This document shows, in pieces, positions 11,891 to 22,833 of a DNA stretch of 64,000 bases. The stretch is from NCBI GenBank assembly GCA_032622095.1, contig CP136061.1, positions 87,164,983 to 87,228,982 on the forward strand, written 5' to 3'. Both the position numbers and the translations under genes were made by a program. Within the stretch, counting starts at the first letter, position 1; every line of letters starts with the position of its first letter. Source of the stretch: Siphonodentalium dalli. Lineage: Eukaryota > Mollusca > Scaphopoda > Gadilida > Siphonodentaliidae. A model generated the notes under the pieces. It saw only the letters and a list, made by a program, of their open reading frames with translations. It searched no databases and was not told the origin of the DNA.

Positions 11891-12120
11891 TCGACTTAGA
11901 ACATTTCAACATTTTTTAAAATTTCTTTAACAAAGCGGCATCGACTTGCCACGTTGTCGGTGGACTCTGGTCGGCCGACCTTTTATCACATTTATAGTCA
12001 ACCGACCAGATGCTCAAAGAGTGTCATGGTTTGCTTTTTTTGTACTAAATATGATATATGGTATCGAGTAGTCGAATAAATCGACTAGTGACCATCGACT
12101 ATCAAGTTATCTCTGAAATC

Positions 12121-12262
12121 GGTGGGTTAATTGTATGAATATTCGATGCGGTATATATGAAATCGGTGTATGGGTTAATTGTCTGAATATTCGATGCGGT
12201 ATATATGAAATCGGTGTATGGGTTAATTGTCTGAATATTCGATGCGGTATATGAATGCATAC
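12121..12262. repeat. 48-bp tandem repeat, three units
   Basis: GAATATTCGATGCGGTATAT recurs at 12137, 12185 and 12233. The first two are followed by GAAATCGGTGTATGGGTTAA; the third unit breaks off early. Confidence 0.85.
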
Positions 12263-13765
12263 CCCGGTGACAAGGGGCCTCGATAATTTATTTTGTCTGT
12301 GAATCACGACCCAGGGCGACCAATCGCGTCGGTGTTGGGTAATTCAGGCAGAAAAAACATTTCCGTTCTGCAAAGTAATTGCGGAAAATGGTCATTAGTT
12401 GGGCCGACAAACACGAAAATTGTTTCAGCGAACCGAATTCGTTGTTTATTTAGATGTTCTAATGGTGATTGAAATCGTGATGACGCATGTTAATGATCAT
12501 ATTTTATTTAGTTTCAAGTTGCGCTTTTCTCCATAATTTATAGGCTCTGCTGCATAAAATAGATGCTTCGTTACTCAGAATTCAGAATTTTTTATTCTCA
12601 AATCGCCGGACGTGTCCGGTTTAACACAGTATAGTTATGTATACACATCAATATATACATATAGATAATAGTGCAAATGAAAACAATATATATGTCAATA
12701 ATCGTGTATACGTGCGGAGAGGGTGGTGGGGAGGGGTTTTTGGATTTGGTGTTTATAGAGGACTGACATCGGGTCTGGCATAAATCACTGCATGGGTTAA
12801 GATCACAATCGTGTTGATCATATGTACCTCCCGTATAATTTCGCTGTATATGGACGTACGTGAGGTGAGTTAGGTGGGGGTGCTTCAAGGTTCGCGTGGT
12901 TATGCCACAGGGGGCTCCACTAGGCGAAGGTCGTCTCGGATGAACATGCTAAGATTGGTGAGGATTCTCATGGATAGAGTTACGAATACGTTAAAGATGG
13001 ATTATCTCTTCATGTAACAATTTTGAAATATAGTTTCGTGGGTACAAAATAATAAATATGAGTTGAAGACCCATGTCCGGAAACGCTTCTATCATTAATA
13101 TTGATTTTATTTCGAATATTTTATAATAAAATGAGATGATTAAATGGGACACTTCATTGTTCTATTTTCAGAACGATACATTCAGGCGATACCACATAGC
13201 GATAGAGGTCATTAGGGTGTTCTCACAGTTATGCTTTGAACGGCAAATGCCCCAGATTTATTGTTTGTATTGTTTTATTACATAGTTATAAGCGATAATG
13301 AGTCTAGTTAACGTTTATTTGTGACAAAATTACACAATAAAATTTCTGGTCTCTGTTAACAGTAACCACTATTGTTCGTTAGCCAAACAACCACAGGTTT
13401 TTAGACCAGAACATATTTGAAATATAATCAATATTAATCGATAGAAGCATTCCGGACAGGAGTCTTAGATTCTTATCTAATATTTTATAACCCGGTAACT
13501 TTATAACACATGTTTACAAAAAGATAGACCATCGTTAAAGACATACCGGAGCGTTTCACACCTCTTTAAGCTGGTAGTCTTAGAACACAATCCCATTGTT
13601 AAAATCGTTCCTCGATTTTTGGTAAAGCACACCAATATCCGATGCGTGTTAACTGTCGGCCAGCACACGGGTTGTGTTTCATGATCATGACATACCGAGT
13701 CACATGGTTCAGAAGCTTATAGAAGCTATTGTTCATCTTTATTTGTGTCCCAGTAGATTCTCTGT
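12263..13765. other. intergenic, nothing recognised
   Basis: About 1.5 kb of AT-rich sequence with no gene, RNA or repeat identified. A purine-rich GGTGGGGAGGGG stretch occurs near 12724. Stop-free frames below 100 codons show no domain resemblance. Confidence 0.5.
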
Positions 13766-13773
13766 CCCAAAAC

Positions 13774-14185
13774 CAAGTCTGAGTTTAGTGTGTCTGTCAT
13801 TTGCAGAATGAGGTGCACAGAGGGTGAAATTAGCGGGCTAGCGTCACCAAATTCACCCTATGTGGACCTCATTCTGCATGGCCTCATCTGCTATGGGAGA
13901 CTCAGATTGAAGTGTCAAATGATGAATATTGTGATGTACACCCATTGGGAACCTCGACTGTGCAATTTGGGGATAGAGAGAAACTAAACTAAAGAAGAAA
14001 TAGAATCTATGTGAAGAAGTTCTATAGAAATTTTATAATAAAGAAACTGTCCAGGGAAGATGAGGCTTAAGCAGAATGAGGTTCACAGAGGGTGAATTTG
14101 GTGATGCTATATGCGGGATAGCGTCACTAAATTCACCCTCTGGGGACCTCATTCTGCAAATGACAGGCACACTAACTCGGGCTTT
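13774..14185. mobile_element. hAT-like double-hairpin MITE, copy 1
   Basis: Inverted ends of the type CAAGTCTGAGTTTAGTGTGT then CTGTCATTTGCAGAATGAGG, flanked by imperfect 8-bp duplications CCCAAAAC (13766-13773) and CCCAAAAA (14186-14193). An 8-bp target duplication suggests the hAT superfamily. Inside are two self-complementary blocks built on GAGGT(G/T)CACAGAGGGTGAA (13800-13883 and 14074-14157) around a unique spacer. The second copy is at 59752-60005. There is no transposase ORF. Confidence 0.7.
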
Positions 14186-14590
14186 CCCAAAAAACGCTGT
14201 CCCAACTTTGTCCCTATAGATTTTCTACTGGGACAAACAGACGAAAATAATTATCTCTTCTACAAGCTTCTGTAACTCTTGTCCCAAGAGTTTATACATG
14301 GTACAAACAAAATATGCCCCCATAACTTTCTGCTTATGTTTCTTGTCAGATCTACGAAATTAAAAGGACGGATGGCGGCGCCTTCGTTATATATGTTATA
14401 ATTTGGAAATAAAAGTTACCAAATTAGGAAAATTTCTTCAAGAATATTCTAATAGCATAGTATAATGATAGTATGAATGCGATATGATTATATGCAGCAC
14501 CTAAATAGTGAGCGATAAGCATCACACTCAACACCGTGGCGTTTACGTTATGAGAGTGATTCACGGTGACCCATTCAACACCGAAATCTT
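14186..14590. other. intergenic, nothing recognised
   Basis: No gene or repeat is recognised. Confidence 0.4.
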
Positions 14591-14943
14591 GAGGTGGGGA
14601 TTAGCAAAGGCTCTACCGGTATATGTTCTAAACAACTTGGTGACATTTCTAACCAAAAATCATTTAGTGGGGTTTCCCGTGTTGAGTGTTTTGCTTATCG
14701 CGTACTCTTTACGTACTGTTTGTTTACATACCATGTCGTTTGTTTACATAGCCCAGGGTACTAACATTGAGGTGGGGATTAGCAAAGGCTCTACCGGTAT
14801 GTTCTAAACAACTTGGTGACATTTCTAACCAAAAATCAAATAGTGGGGTTTCCCGTGTTGAGTGTTTTGCTTATCGAGTACTCTTTACGTACTGTTTATT
14901 TACATACCATGTCGTTTGTTTACATAGCCCAGAGTACTAACAT
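14591..14943. repeat. 178-bp tandem duplication
   Basis: GAGGTGGGGATTAGCAAAGG begins copies at 14591 and 14769. Each copy continues through CAACTTGGTGACATTTCTAA to CATGTCGTTTGTTTACATAG with a few substitutions. No coding function is assigned. Confidence 0.9.
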
Positions 14944-15669
14944 GATTATGACATGCAATTTACGCCATACTTATGATTAGTATAAGAACAAAATTTGTCT
15001 ATAATATAATATTCTTTCTGTTTATGGCGGTTTTAACGGATGTGACTTTGTTAACAGCAATACCCACCGCCAACTCTTTTCATATCTTTGAAGTGGACAT
15101 AAGCATTTGACGATTTGAAGCCAAAGATCTAGTTCTGAATCTGATGCAAAACGTTCGTGATAATCAGATGCACGGATCGCGTGAAGTGTCGCCAAGGTCT
15201 CGCCTCTAACAGATATTTCCATTGAGTCTAATGACACGTTTTCGCGCCAAATAATTCGATGATTAATGTAATAATAGAACTCGTGTGAGTGGCGATTTAT
15301 CTCCCTTAGATGACGACTCTTATTAACATGGAGGTTAAATAAGACTGCCATCCGTCATCTCGATTCATTAATCACATTGTTGCAGAAATAATTTCCAATT
15401 TTGCTCAGTCAAAAGAAAGTTGAGAAACCAATATCAGTCTTTCTATCGCCGCAAAATGAGTGATTAATCGGGCTAATATAAAACACAGAGGTCGGCAAGC
15501 AGAATCTGATGATTGACAAGTCGGTACAGACCGTTCATGGTAACCCTAATGAACCGTATTCAGAGAAACTCCGTTGTGAATACTCCCTATATATAAATGA
15601 ATTCCTGTAAAAAAATTCATGATTCCTTAAATTGGTAACAATCGATATAGTTTGAAGTTAAGGGTGCCA
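14944..15669. other. intergenic, no supported gene
   Basis: A 109-codon minus-strand open frame at 15022-15351 is the only candidate. It has no recognisable domain, signal peptide or neighbouring splice signals that I can support, so it is not called as a gene. Confidence 0.4.
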
Positions 15670-15675
15670 CCGTTA

Positions 15676-15755
15676 TGGAGCTCTCGGTAGCTGAATGGTT
15701 AGAATGTTAGGCCTGTAAACACAGCGACACGAGTTCGATTATCGCGAGCGGACTG
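15676..15755 (+). mobile_element. tRNA-like SINE head
   Basis: TAGCTGAATGGTTAGA fits a RNA polymerase III A box, and GAGTTCGATTATCGC about 40 bp downstream fits a B box. Length and spacing are close to a tRNA, with a GTA at the anticodon position, but acceptor-stem pairing is poor. It therefore reads as a tRNA-derived SINE 5' end rather than a functional tRNA. The likely 3' portion is discussed at 16060-16437. Confidence 0.5.
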
Positions 15756-16059
15756 CTGAGTTCCACGATAGTAGCTAGGTTTCGTGTTAAGTGGTAGGCA
15801 CCGATGGGGCCACCCAAAAAGTCCAAGGAATACATATGATAAAGAGCGTTTGTTGTTGTTTCGTGTTCAAATAATGGTGAATATTAAATATAGGGTAATC
15901 GAAACTGCTTCTGTCCTTTTCCCCATGGTATACACCCTTGGTTTTGCGGCCATTATGCCCTATGCTATGGGTGTTTACTTCTACGCTGATCTGGTCGTGC
16001 CAATGGGGTGATGGGGATATCTGGTAGGACAACACATTTCAGGTTTCAAGCGATGCGAG

Positions 16060-16670
16060 TTAATTTAGGAAATTGTAGTATGGCTGATCTGGCCGTGTCA
16101 ATGGAGCTATATCGATGGGCATATCTCACAGGACAACACATTTTGGATTTTCACGGATATATATTCGTGGATATCTCATTGTTGCAGTTCATTAATCTGT
16201 GAGCGAATTGGTGTGACTGTGCTCGAATGTGGTTTTGTGTTTGTATGGCGCGAATGTATACATGTACGGTGATGAATAACTGCTTTAGTATATATTTCTA
16301 TATCTTTTTTGTCCAACATATTTTTTTTTGGGTTATGGTATGTTCATGTTTTGCTTATGTTTCTTTAATTTGTTTCAATGTATTCTTGTAATAATCTTCT
16401 ACCAAGGAGGAATTAAAGATATATATATAATATAAAAGCTAACTTTGCTGATGACGTATGTCTTATTTGGAAAGTAGAATAAAGGTCGTATTGCGAAGTA
16501 TCGGGCGTGTATTTAATCCGATTAGTAGATTTTTGGTCCGCATTTAGAAGCTTTCTGGTGTGGTGAATGAGAAACCTGCAGTAATAAGCCGAAGTTTTTT
16601 GTAATAATTTGAAGGATTAGTTGTTTTAACGGAATTCTGAGGTGGTACATCCATGAAACCAATACGTTTT
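16060..16670 (+). repeat. dispersed repeat R2, copy 1, with LINE-like 3' tail inside
   Basis: Segments match 36180-36310 (ATCTGGCCGTGTCAA, AGGACAACACATTT) and 36400-36560 (CGCATTTAGAAGCTTTCTGG, AGAAACCTGCAGTAATAAGC, TTTTAACGGAATTCTGAGG). Between them, 16398-16437 ends GGAGGAATTAAAGATATATA, closely resembling the 3' terminus of the LINE at 28120-28138. A retroposon using that LINE's machinery is plausible. The full extent of the element is uncertain. Confidence 0.55.
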
Positions 16671-16673
16671 ATT

Positions 16674-16772
16674 ATAATTTATATATATACAGGGCAAACT
16701 AACGCTGTTAATAAAGAGTATATATACCGTTATGTATTATAATTTATATATATGCAGGGCAAACTAACGCTG
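16674..16772. repeat. local duplication with an empty TTAA site
   Basis: TAATTTATATATAT(A/G)CAGGGC then AAACTAACGCTG occurs twice, at about 16675-16707 and 16740-16772. In the first, the single TTAA at 16708-16711 runs on into TAAAGAGTATATATACCGTT. In the second, the same TTAA is interrupted by the MITE at 16773-17172, after which TAAAGAGTATATACCG resumes. Confidence 0.85.
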
Positions 16773-17172
16773 TTAACCCTTTACCCAACAAACCGGCCAA
16801 AACCGGCCAAATAAAGCTTCAACAGCCTAAAATATCTTCGGTCTGTCTCAATAGAACCATACAAATATGGATATCATTGGAACCGGCTCCTTGACCACAT
16901 TGTGATAGTTACAGTTATGCCCTGTGCCAATGCATTCTCTTATATATGCGAGTCGACCATAGGTCGCCTCGCATATATAAGAGAATGCATTGGCCTAAAA
17001 AAAATCTTTTTTTAACACTTTTTACCATTTTTTCTTACATTCTTTAACAATTTTATAATTTTTAATGTGTTAAGCCAATGCATTCTCTTATATATGCGAG
17101 GCGACCTATGGTCGACTCGCATATATAAGAGAATGCATTGGCACAGGGCCGTTCTGTTGGGTAAAGGGTTAA
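16773..17172. mobile_element. piggyBac-type MITE, copy 3 (full length)
   Basis: A 400-bp element with TTAA at both ends and CCCTTTACCCAACA inverted ends. The left 69-bp hairpin is at 16926-16994 and the right at 17074-17142, in opposite orientation. The whole element is thus a palindrome of hairpins. It appears to be the least damaged copy. Short open frames inside are mirror-image artefacts of the inverted structure. Confidence 0.85.
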
Positions 17173-17369
17173 TAAAGAGTATATACCGTTATGTATTAGG
17201 AAGTTGTCATTTTCGCAGTCTTGGTCTAATAGAACGAATCCAGAAAAAGTCGTTATATGTATAAAACAATTTAACATTGTCAATTTTAAAATATTTTAAT
17301 TCTCGCTGTGTTAGTTGTTGCAAACATATCTATTCACTGGCAAAATTTACAACTTTCGTAAACTTCTTC

Positions 17370-17769
17370 TTAACCCTTTACCCAACAAACCGGCCAAAAC
17401 CGGCCAAATAAAGCTTCAACAGCCTAAAATATCTTCGGTCTGTCTCAATAGAACCATACAAATATGGATATCATTGGAACCGGCTCCTTGACCACATTGT
17501 GATAGTTACAGTTATGCCCTGTGCCAATGCATTCTCTTATATATGCGAGTCGACCATAGGTCGCCTCGCATATATAAGAGAATGCATTGGCCTAAAAAAA
17601 ATCTTTTTTTAACACTTTTTACCATTTTTTCTTACATTCTTTAACAATTTTATAATTTTTAATGTGTTAAGCCAATGCATTCTCTTATATATGCGAGGCG
17701 ACCTATGGTCGACTCGCATATATAAGAGAATGCATTGGCACAGGGCCGTTCTGTTGGGTAAAGGGTTAA
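17370..17769. mobile_element. piggyBac-type MITE, copy 4
   Basis: Apparently identical to copy 3, carried in the second unit of the 597-bp tandem duplication. Hairpins are at 17523-17591 and 17671-17739. Confidence 0.85.
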
Positions 17770-17970
17770 TAAAGAGTATATACCGTTATGTATTAGGAAG
17801 TTGTCATTTTCGCAGTCTTGGTCTAATAGAACGAATCCAGAAAAAGTCGTTATATGTATAAAACAATTTAACATTGTCAATTTTAAAATATTTTAATTCT
17901 CGCTGTGTTAGTTGTTGCAAACATATCTATTCACTGGCGAAATTTACAACTTTCGTAAACTTCTTCTTAA

Positions 17971-18189
17971 CAACATATGTTTGGCCAATCAATTCAGTAA
18001 GACCAAACCGCACTATGCAAATCAGCATGGCTACGTAACCGGTGGTAATATTATTATGTATGTCATTACGGCGTAATGTCGTTCGTGATATATAGTTGTG
18101 TGTTACGAATGACAATTATTTCATGTTTTATTTAATCTGGTATGATATTATGACAGATTTATTCTCAATTTGTTTGGGTCATCTTTAAG
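17971..18189. other. intergenic spacer, nothing recognised
   Basis: Short AT-rich spacer between the TTAA duplication and the 33-bp array. No feature seen. Confidence 0.4.
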
Positions 18190-19147
18190 TTGTTTTCAGC
18201 TAATCTGCACAATCCCGCGAACCACTGCATAGCTAATCGTATAACAACACATGCACAAATGTATACGGCGAATCATCAATATATGTAAGCCATGCACCAC
18301 TGCATAACTAATCCATATAACACCGCGAACCACTGCAAGATAATCCGTATAACCCCGCAACCACTGCATAACTAGTTCGCATAACCACACGAACCAGTAT
18401 ATAGCTAATCCGTACAACACCGCAACCACTGTATAACTAGTTCGCATAACCACACGAACCACTACATAGCTAATCCCACATGAACCACCACATATGTAAT
18501 CCGTATAACCACATGCATGCACAACTGTATACGACGAATCAACAATACATGTAACCACATGCATGCACCACTCCATGTCTAATCTGCATAACCGCACGAA
18601 CCACTGTTATTGCCAATCATTAATCTATGTAACTAATTGCACCACCGTACAGTTAACCCATATAACCATGTGCACAACAACACGAACCATTGCACTGTTA
18701 ATCCATAGAATAACTGTAACCACCGCACAGCCAAATCGTATAACCACACGGACCACATCACTGTTAATCCGTATAACCACACGCACCACTGCACAGCTAA
18801 TCCATATAACAAGAATAACCACTGCGCAGCTAAATCATATAACCACACGGACCACATCACTGTTAATCCGTATAACCCCATGAACCACTGCACAGCTAAT
18901 CCATATAACAACAGTAAACACTGCACTGCTTCAACGAATAACCACATGATACACCGCACAGCTGATGCATATTTCCGTATGCACCACCTCATAGCTAATA
19001 TGTATTTTCGCATGAACAACCCCACAGCTAATATGTATTTCCACCTGCACCACTTCACGGCGGATACATATAACCACGCGAAAAAATGAACTGCTAATCG
19101 GTATATCCACACAAACCACCGACCATCTAATCTATGTAACCACATTA
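18190..19147. repeat. degenerate 33-bp minisatellite
   Basis: About 28 diverged units of the type AACCACTGCATAGCTAATCC plus (G/A)TATAACCACACG, with period about 33 bp. Long open frames on both strands here come from a repeat length divisible by three and are not genes. The last 277 bp are included in the large direct repeat A and reappear at 28139-28415. Confidence 0.85.
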
Positions 19148-19726
19148 CTGTGGAGAGGGGGTTATTGGTTGGCAGACCCCTTAGTAGTTGTGGTAGATGT
19201 CCACAGGTATTATTCCCTGTGTCCTCACATTCACATCTGATAAAGGATTGGTATATCCATATCATCAATTCAATAAACAACTTCAATGTCGACTCGTGTA
19301 TTTATGATCGCCAAAGTCCAAGTCCAAATTCTTATCAACACTGCACCTTAGTTACTTTGATAACAACGGTATTACGTAAACACCGCTTAGGTTGTGGTAT
19401 TTGTGTTAGACTGGTAATAAAATTAGGCGATGATAGAACATATCAGAATCGTCTTCATTCTGAGTCCAAGACCAAATAAAGTGATGATTTACACCAAATA
19501 GTGAAATCAGGTTATAAATTGTACGATAAAATGCTCTAAAAATAATCTAAATGAACGACGATTTACACCAATTAATTAGATCAGTAAATGGGAGTATTTA
19601 CCATGATTCCTAATATGGAATTGTAAATACATAGCCGTTGTTTAGACATATCTCAATGACAGTCTTTAAATGTTTACTGCATGCTTATACGCGAGAATAC
19701 GGTGTCGCGGCTGTCTTGGATTAAAC

Positions 19727-20095
19727 CAGCCCCGTTCCGTGATTTCAGAGATTAATCCAGCCCCGTTCCGTGGTTTCTGAGATTCATCCAGCCCCGTTCC
19801 GTGGTTTCAGAGATTCACACAGCCCCGTTCCGTGGTTTCAGAGATTAATCCAGCCCCGTTCCGTGGTTTCAGAGATTAATCCAGCCCTGTTCCGCGGTTT
19901 CAGAGATTAATCCAGCCCGTTCCGTGGTTTCAGAGATTAATCCAGCCCCGTTCCGTGGTTTCAGAGATTAATCCAGACCCGTTCCGTGGTGTCAGAGATT
20001 AATCCAGCACCGTTCCGTCGTTTCAGAGATTAATCCAGCCCCGTTCCGTGGTTTCAGTGATTGATCCAGCCCCGTTCCGTGGTTTCAGAGATTAA
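19727..20095. repeat. 31-bp minisatellite in left copy of A
   Basis: About 12 units of AGCCCCGTTCCGTGGTTTCA plus GAGATTAATCC, with single-base variants. The array is GC-richer than its surroundings. Units abut without spacers, so this is not a CRISPR. Confidence 0.92.
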
Positions 20096-20300
20096 TGATG
20101 GCAATGACGGTACCGATGGTGATGATGACGGGGATGACGACGGAGGTTGCGACGACTACAGCGACGACGACTAACATGATGCCGATGATGCTGACGATGC
20201 TACTGATGATTGACGATGCTCATGACGCGATGATGATGATGATGACGACGACCATGACGACGACAAGGACGACGACGACGACGACGATGATGGTTTTCTT
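20090..20300. repeat. GAT/GAC trinucleotide-rich tract
   Basis: Imperfect GATGAC/GACGAC repeats directly follow the 31-bp array. Open frames through it encode only Met/Thr- or Asp-rich low-complexity peptides. Confidence 0.85.
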
Positions 20301-20582
20301 AGACTTATGATTTTGAATGGACCAGTTTCTGCGCCGCAGTAAATAACTTAACATCCATTGCGGCACATATGTATATATGTTTCCTTGTATATATGTTCAT
20401 GTTTACACTCTAATTTTGTACTGTGTTGTGCTATTGGGTATTAAATCAATCATATTAAATCAAAGGCTAATTTAGGGCAAATTACATTGTAGTTGTTTAA
20501 CAACTTAATGAATGCATATAGATCTCGCTGCGCATGTATATTAACACCCCTGGTTATGGGGAGACGTATATATGTTACAGTA

Positions 20583-20709
20583 AATCAGTGAAATTAGTAA
20601 TTATGCGAAAACCCTGAATCGTTTAGTAAATTCATGAAATCCCTGATCTGAGTAGGAATTTAATGGAACTACTAGAAAATTCAGGGATTTCGCGTAATTA
20701 CTGATTTTA
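20583..20709. repeat. short fold-back
   Basis: AAATCAGTGAAATTAGTAAT then TATGCGAAAACCCTGAAT on the left is answered by ATTCAGGGATTTCGCG then TAATTACTGATTTT on the right. An 8-bp insertion in the left arm breaks the symmetry. A copy exists in the right repeat A at +9268. Confidence 0.65.
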
Positions 20710-21029
20710 GGCGCCAGGGATTTCATGAAATTACTGAAGGACAACCAAGTTAAAGTTTTATTATTTTTATTGCAAACAAGTTATGGAATACATAGAAATT
20801 ATAGTCATATTACAAACACAATCAACATTTATAAGATGTTTGATGCTAAGATAAATCATCATCAATGTTCCAGTAACAAATTTAGTTTACAGAAAGAAAT
20901 AGGCAAAATGTTTCCACTGAAAAGGTTTTTCTCAACGGCCGGGTTGAACCTTTTTGTCGACAAAAACAGAAGCACGAATGCTTTTCACTTAGCTCAATAC
21001 AAATTCATCATCTACTTGTTTTTACATGT

Positions 21030-21520
21030 TAGGCTATTGTGACATCGTGAATTACATTTTAATTGAGCCTTGAAACATTTTCATTTGGCTGTCGTGCATG
21101 TCCCCTTACAGTTACATTTCTTAAATCCTTGACCACCTGTTGCAGATTGCTCCCTGACTGCAGAGCGTAGAGGGAGAATCATTGTTTGGCAGATGTGATC
21201 GGTAGTCAAAAGTCTCTCCGGGCACAAATCAAATTGGTTGCGAGAATACTTTTCGCTCAGAATGCCTGATTTGACAGCGATTGTGTATAAGTCTCTGTCG
21301 AGGTTCATGTCGACAACTCCAAAAATCCAGCAAAAAAAAATGGCAAGAGATTTTCAAGAAAGAATTTCTCTGGGTCTATCTGGCGAAAATCTTGAATGTC
21401 ACAAAACATCATCTTCATTGAGTAATCATTGGATACATTTGAGAGGTTGAAATTATTATCTTTTTTGTCACCTTATCTCCAATCAGCAAATAGCTTATTG
21501 TCTTGGCTCCAGGAGCGTAG
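21030..21520 (-). pseudogene. integrase-associated cysteine-rich protein remnant (KRBA2-like), left copy
   Basis: Read right to left, the minus strand encodes DMNLDRDLYTIAVKSGIL, RNQFDLCPERLL, TGGQGFKKCNCKGTC and, past one stop codon, KCFKAQLKCNSRCHNS. The order Cys-x-Cys-x3-Cys, Cys-x-Cys, Cys-x3-Cys-His matches, from memory, the C-terminal region of proteins annotated as KRAB-A domain-containing protein 2-like or integrase core proteins in invertebrates, which derive from retroelements. A TGA (21081-21083) sits exactly where a conserved cysteine codon is expected, a one-base change from TGT or TGC. Upstream frames (21310-21520) are broken, and no integrase catalytic core is seen. It is therefore a dead fragment. 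The same sequence lies at 30298-30788. Confidence 0.5.
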
Positions 21521-22833
21521 GCTTCGTTCCCCGAGTGGGTGGGTATCCAGAGGCCAAAACAAGTGTTCTCCTAGGTCATGCAACTTTTATCCAAATACAA
21601 TATTTTACTTTGTTTCTATTTAAACAACTTGCAGGTGTTTTAGTCTTCTCTAATGACTAGAAATGACGCATTAAAAATAGTCTTCACCCCCTCATATAGA
21701 TGATAACATTGGTAAAATTCACTGAGAACTAATGTTGAAAGGGGGTCTTTCTGTGAACGGAACACAATTCCATATGTAAAAAATGTTTTCGATCAAGATA
21801 TGTACACAAAATAAGGTTATTTTCTGGTTATTTCTCCCATAACTATCAGCAAACATGTCGCAACGATGCTTGCTATATGCAGGCCGATACAACTGTAAGG
21901 GCAGGAGTATAATGTTAATAGCACAGCCAGACGACCAGTTAACAGTTACCGATTCATGCGAAGAAAGGGTTACATTTGGAATTGCACTGCTCTGTGATGG
22001 TGGGTTTGGACAAGGTCCCTTAACATAAGCACGCAAAAGCAACGGAACCCCAAAGGAAATCCTTTTGTTTCTTTGTTTTGTTTTTTTTTAGATATTTGAA
22101 TCAGTAACTTTCAACAATCGGTGCTATTATAAGATTATGCCAGGACAAGAGAGAAGCTTATATATTTATAGAAAGCATGAATTAGTCTAAATTTCTGTAA
22201 ATTGAGCAGATATAATCGTCATTAAAACAGTGAATTTGCCATTCTTAGTATTTCTTTGTTTGGAATTAAACAGGAAGTCACAATAATTGCGGTTAATAAA
22301 AACACCTGGTTGGAATAGGAGGCGGTCGTTTAAATTGGACCGAATTTGGAGATGGATTGGGTGGGTGTCAAAAATTTGATGGATAAAATTACACGGAAGT
22401 GTGGATGGGTCCCAAAATTCGGGGGAAAAAAATCAACCTTGTGTATGAACTTTTATCCGCTCCCCTCATAGACCGCTACCCTCATATATTATAATGCAGA
22501 ATAAAGCAGTCACAAATATTCCAGCCCAATGAAAACAAATGTTGATATGCAGTATATGGTCTACTCAAGTAGTGAGCAATCAAATGGAATCAGGCCACAG
22601 TGGTCAGCTTTAACTTTGTCAGGAACCTATATGCCCCAGAACTCATCTCAGCCCAATTTTCCACCACTGATAATTAAATTCCACAATTAAGAATAATTAG
22701 GTCTCCTCTCATGATCTTCAGATATAATATCACGGATATATGAACTTTACTTTAAAAACATATATTTTTTAAACAGAAGTTCTTGGTACCTGAAAACAAT
22801 GAAATTTTAAATACTTTTTACCTCAAAGCTGAT

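Larger units (their letters stand above)
16773..17966. repeat. 597-bp tandem duplication bounded by TTAA
   Basis: Unit 1 (16773-17369) and unit 2 (17370-17966) are nearly identical. Each contains a full 400-bp MITE plus 197 bp of downstream flank. The breakpoints coincide with TTAA tetranucleotides: 16773, 17370 and the TTAA at 17967-17970 just after unit 2. The only difference noticed is GGCAAAATTTAC versus GGCGAAATTTAC. Confidence 0.9.
18871..22819. repeat. 3.95-kb direct repeat A, left copy
   Basis: The sequence from TATAACCCCATGAACC to AAATTTTAAATACTTTTT is repeated at 28139-32087 with an offset of exactly 9268 and no difference noticed by eye. Its right edge is the first base pair of the LINE. 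It contains the end of the 33-bp array, a 31-bp array, a GAC/GAT array, a cysteine-rich pseudogene on the minus strand, and unremarkable AT-rich sequence (about 20320-20990 and 21525-22819). Confidence 0.92.

Noticed and set aside
15022-15351. 109-codon minus-strand open frame
   Set aside because: No recognisable domain, no supporting splice or promoter signal, length within chance for this window.
15676-15755. Functional tRNA
   Set aside because: Both boxes are present but the acceptor stem does not pair, so a SINE head is more likely.
18196-19286. Open frames of 100-217 codons on both strands of the 33-bp array
   Set aside because: The repeat period is a multiple of three, which keeps frames open on both strands. 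Peptides are simple periodic strings.
19727-20095. CRISPR-like 31-bp repeats
   Set aside because: Units abut directly with no unique spacers, and the host is a eukaryote. It is a minisatellite.
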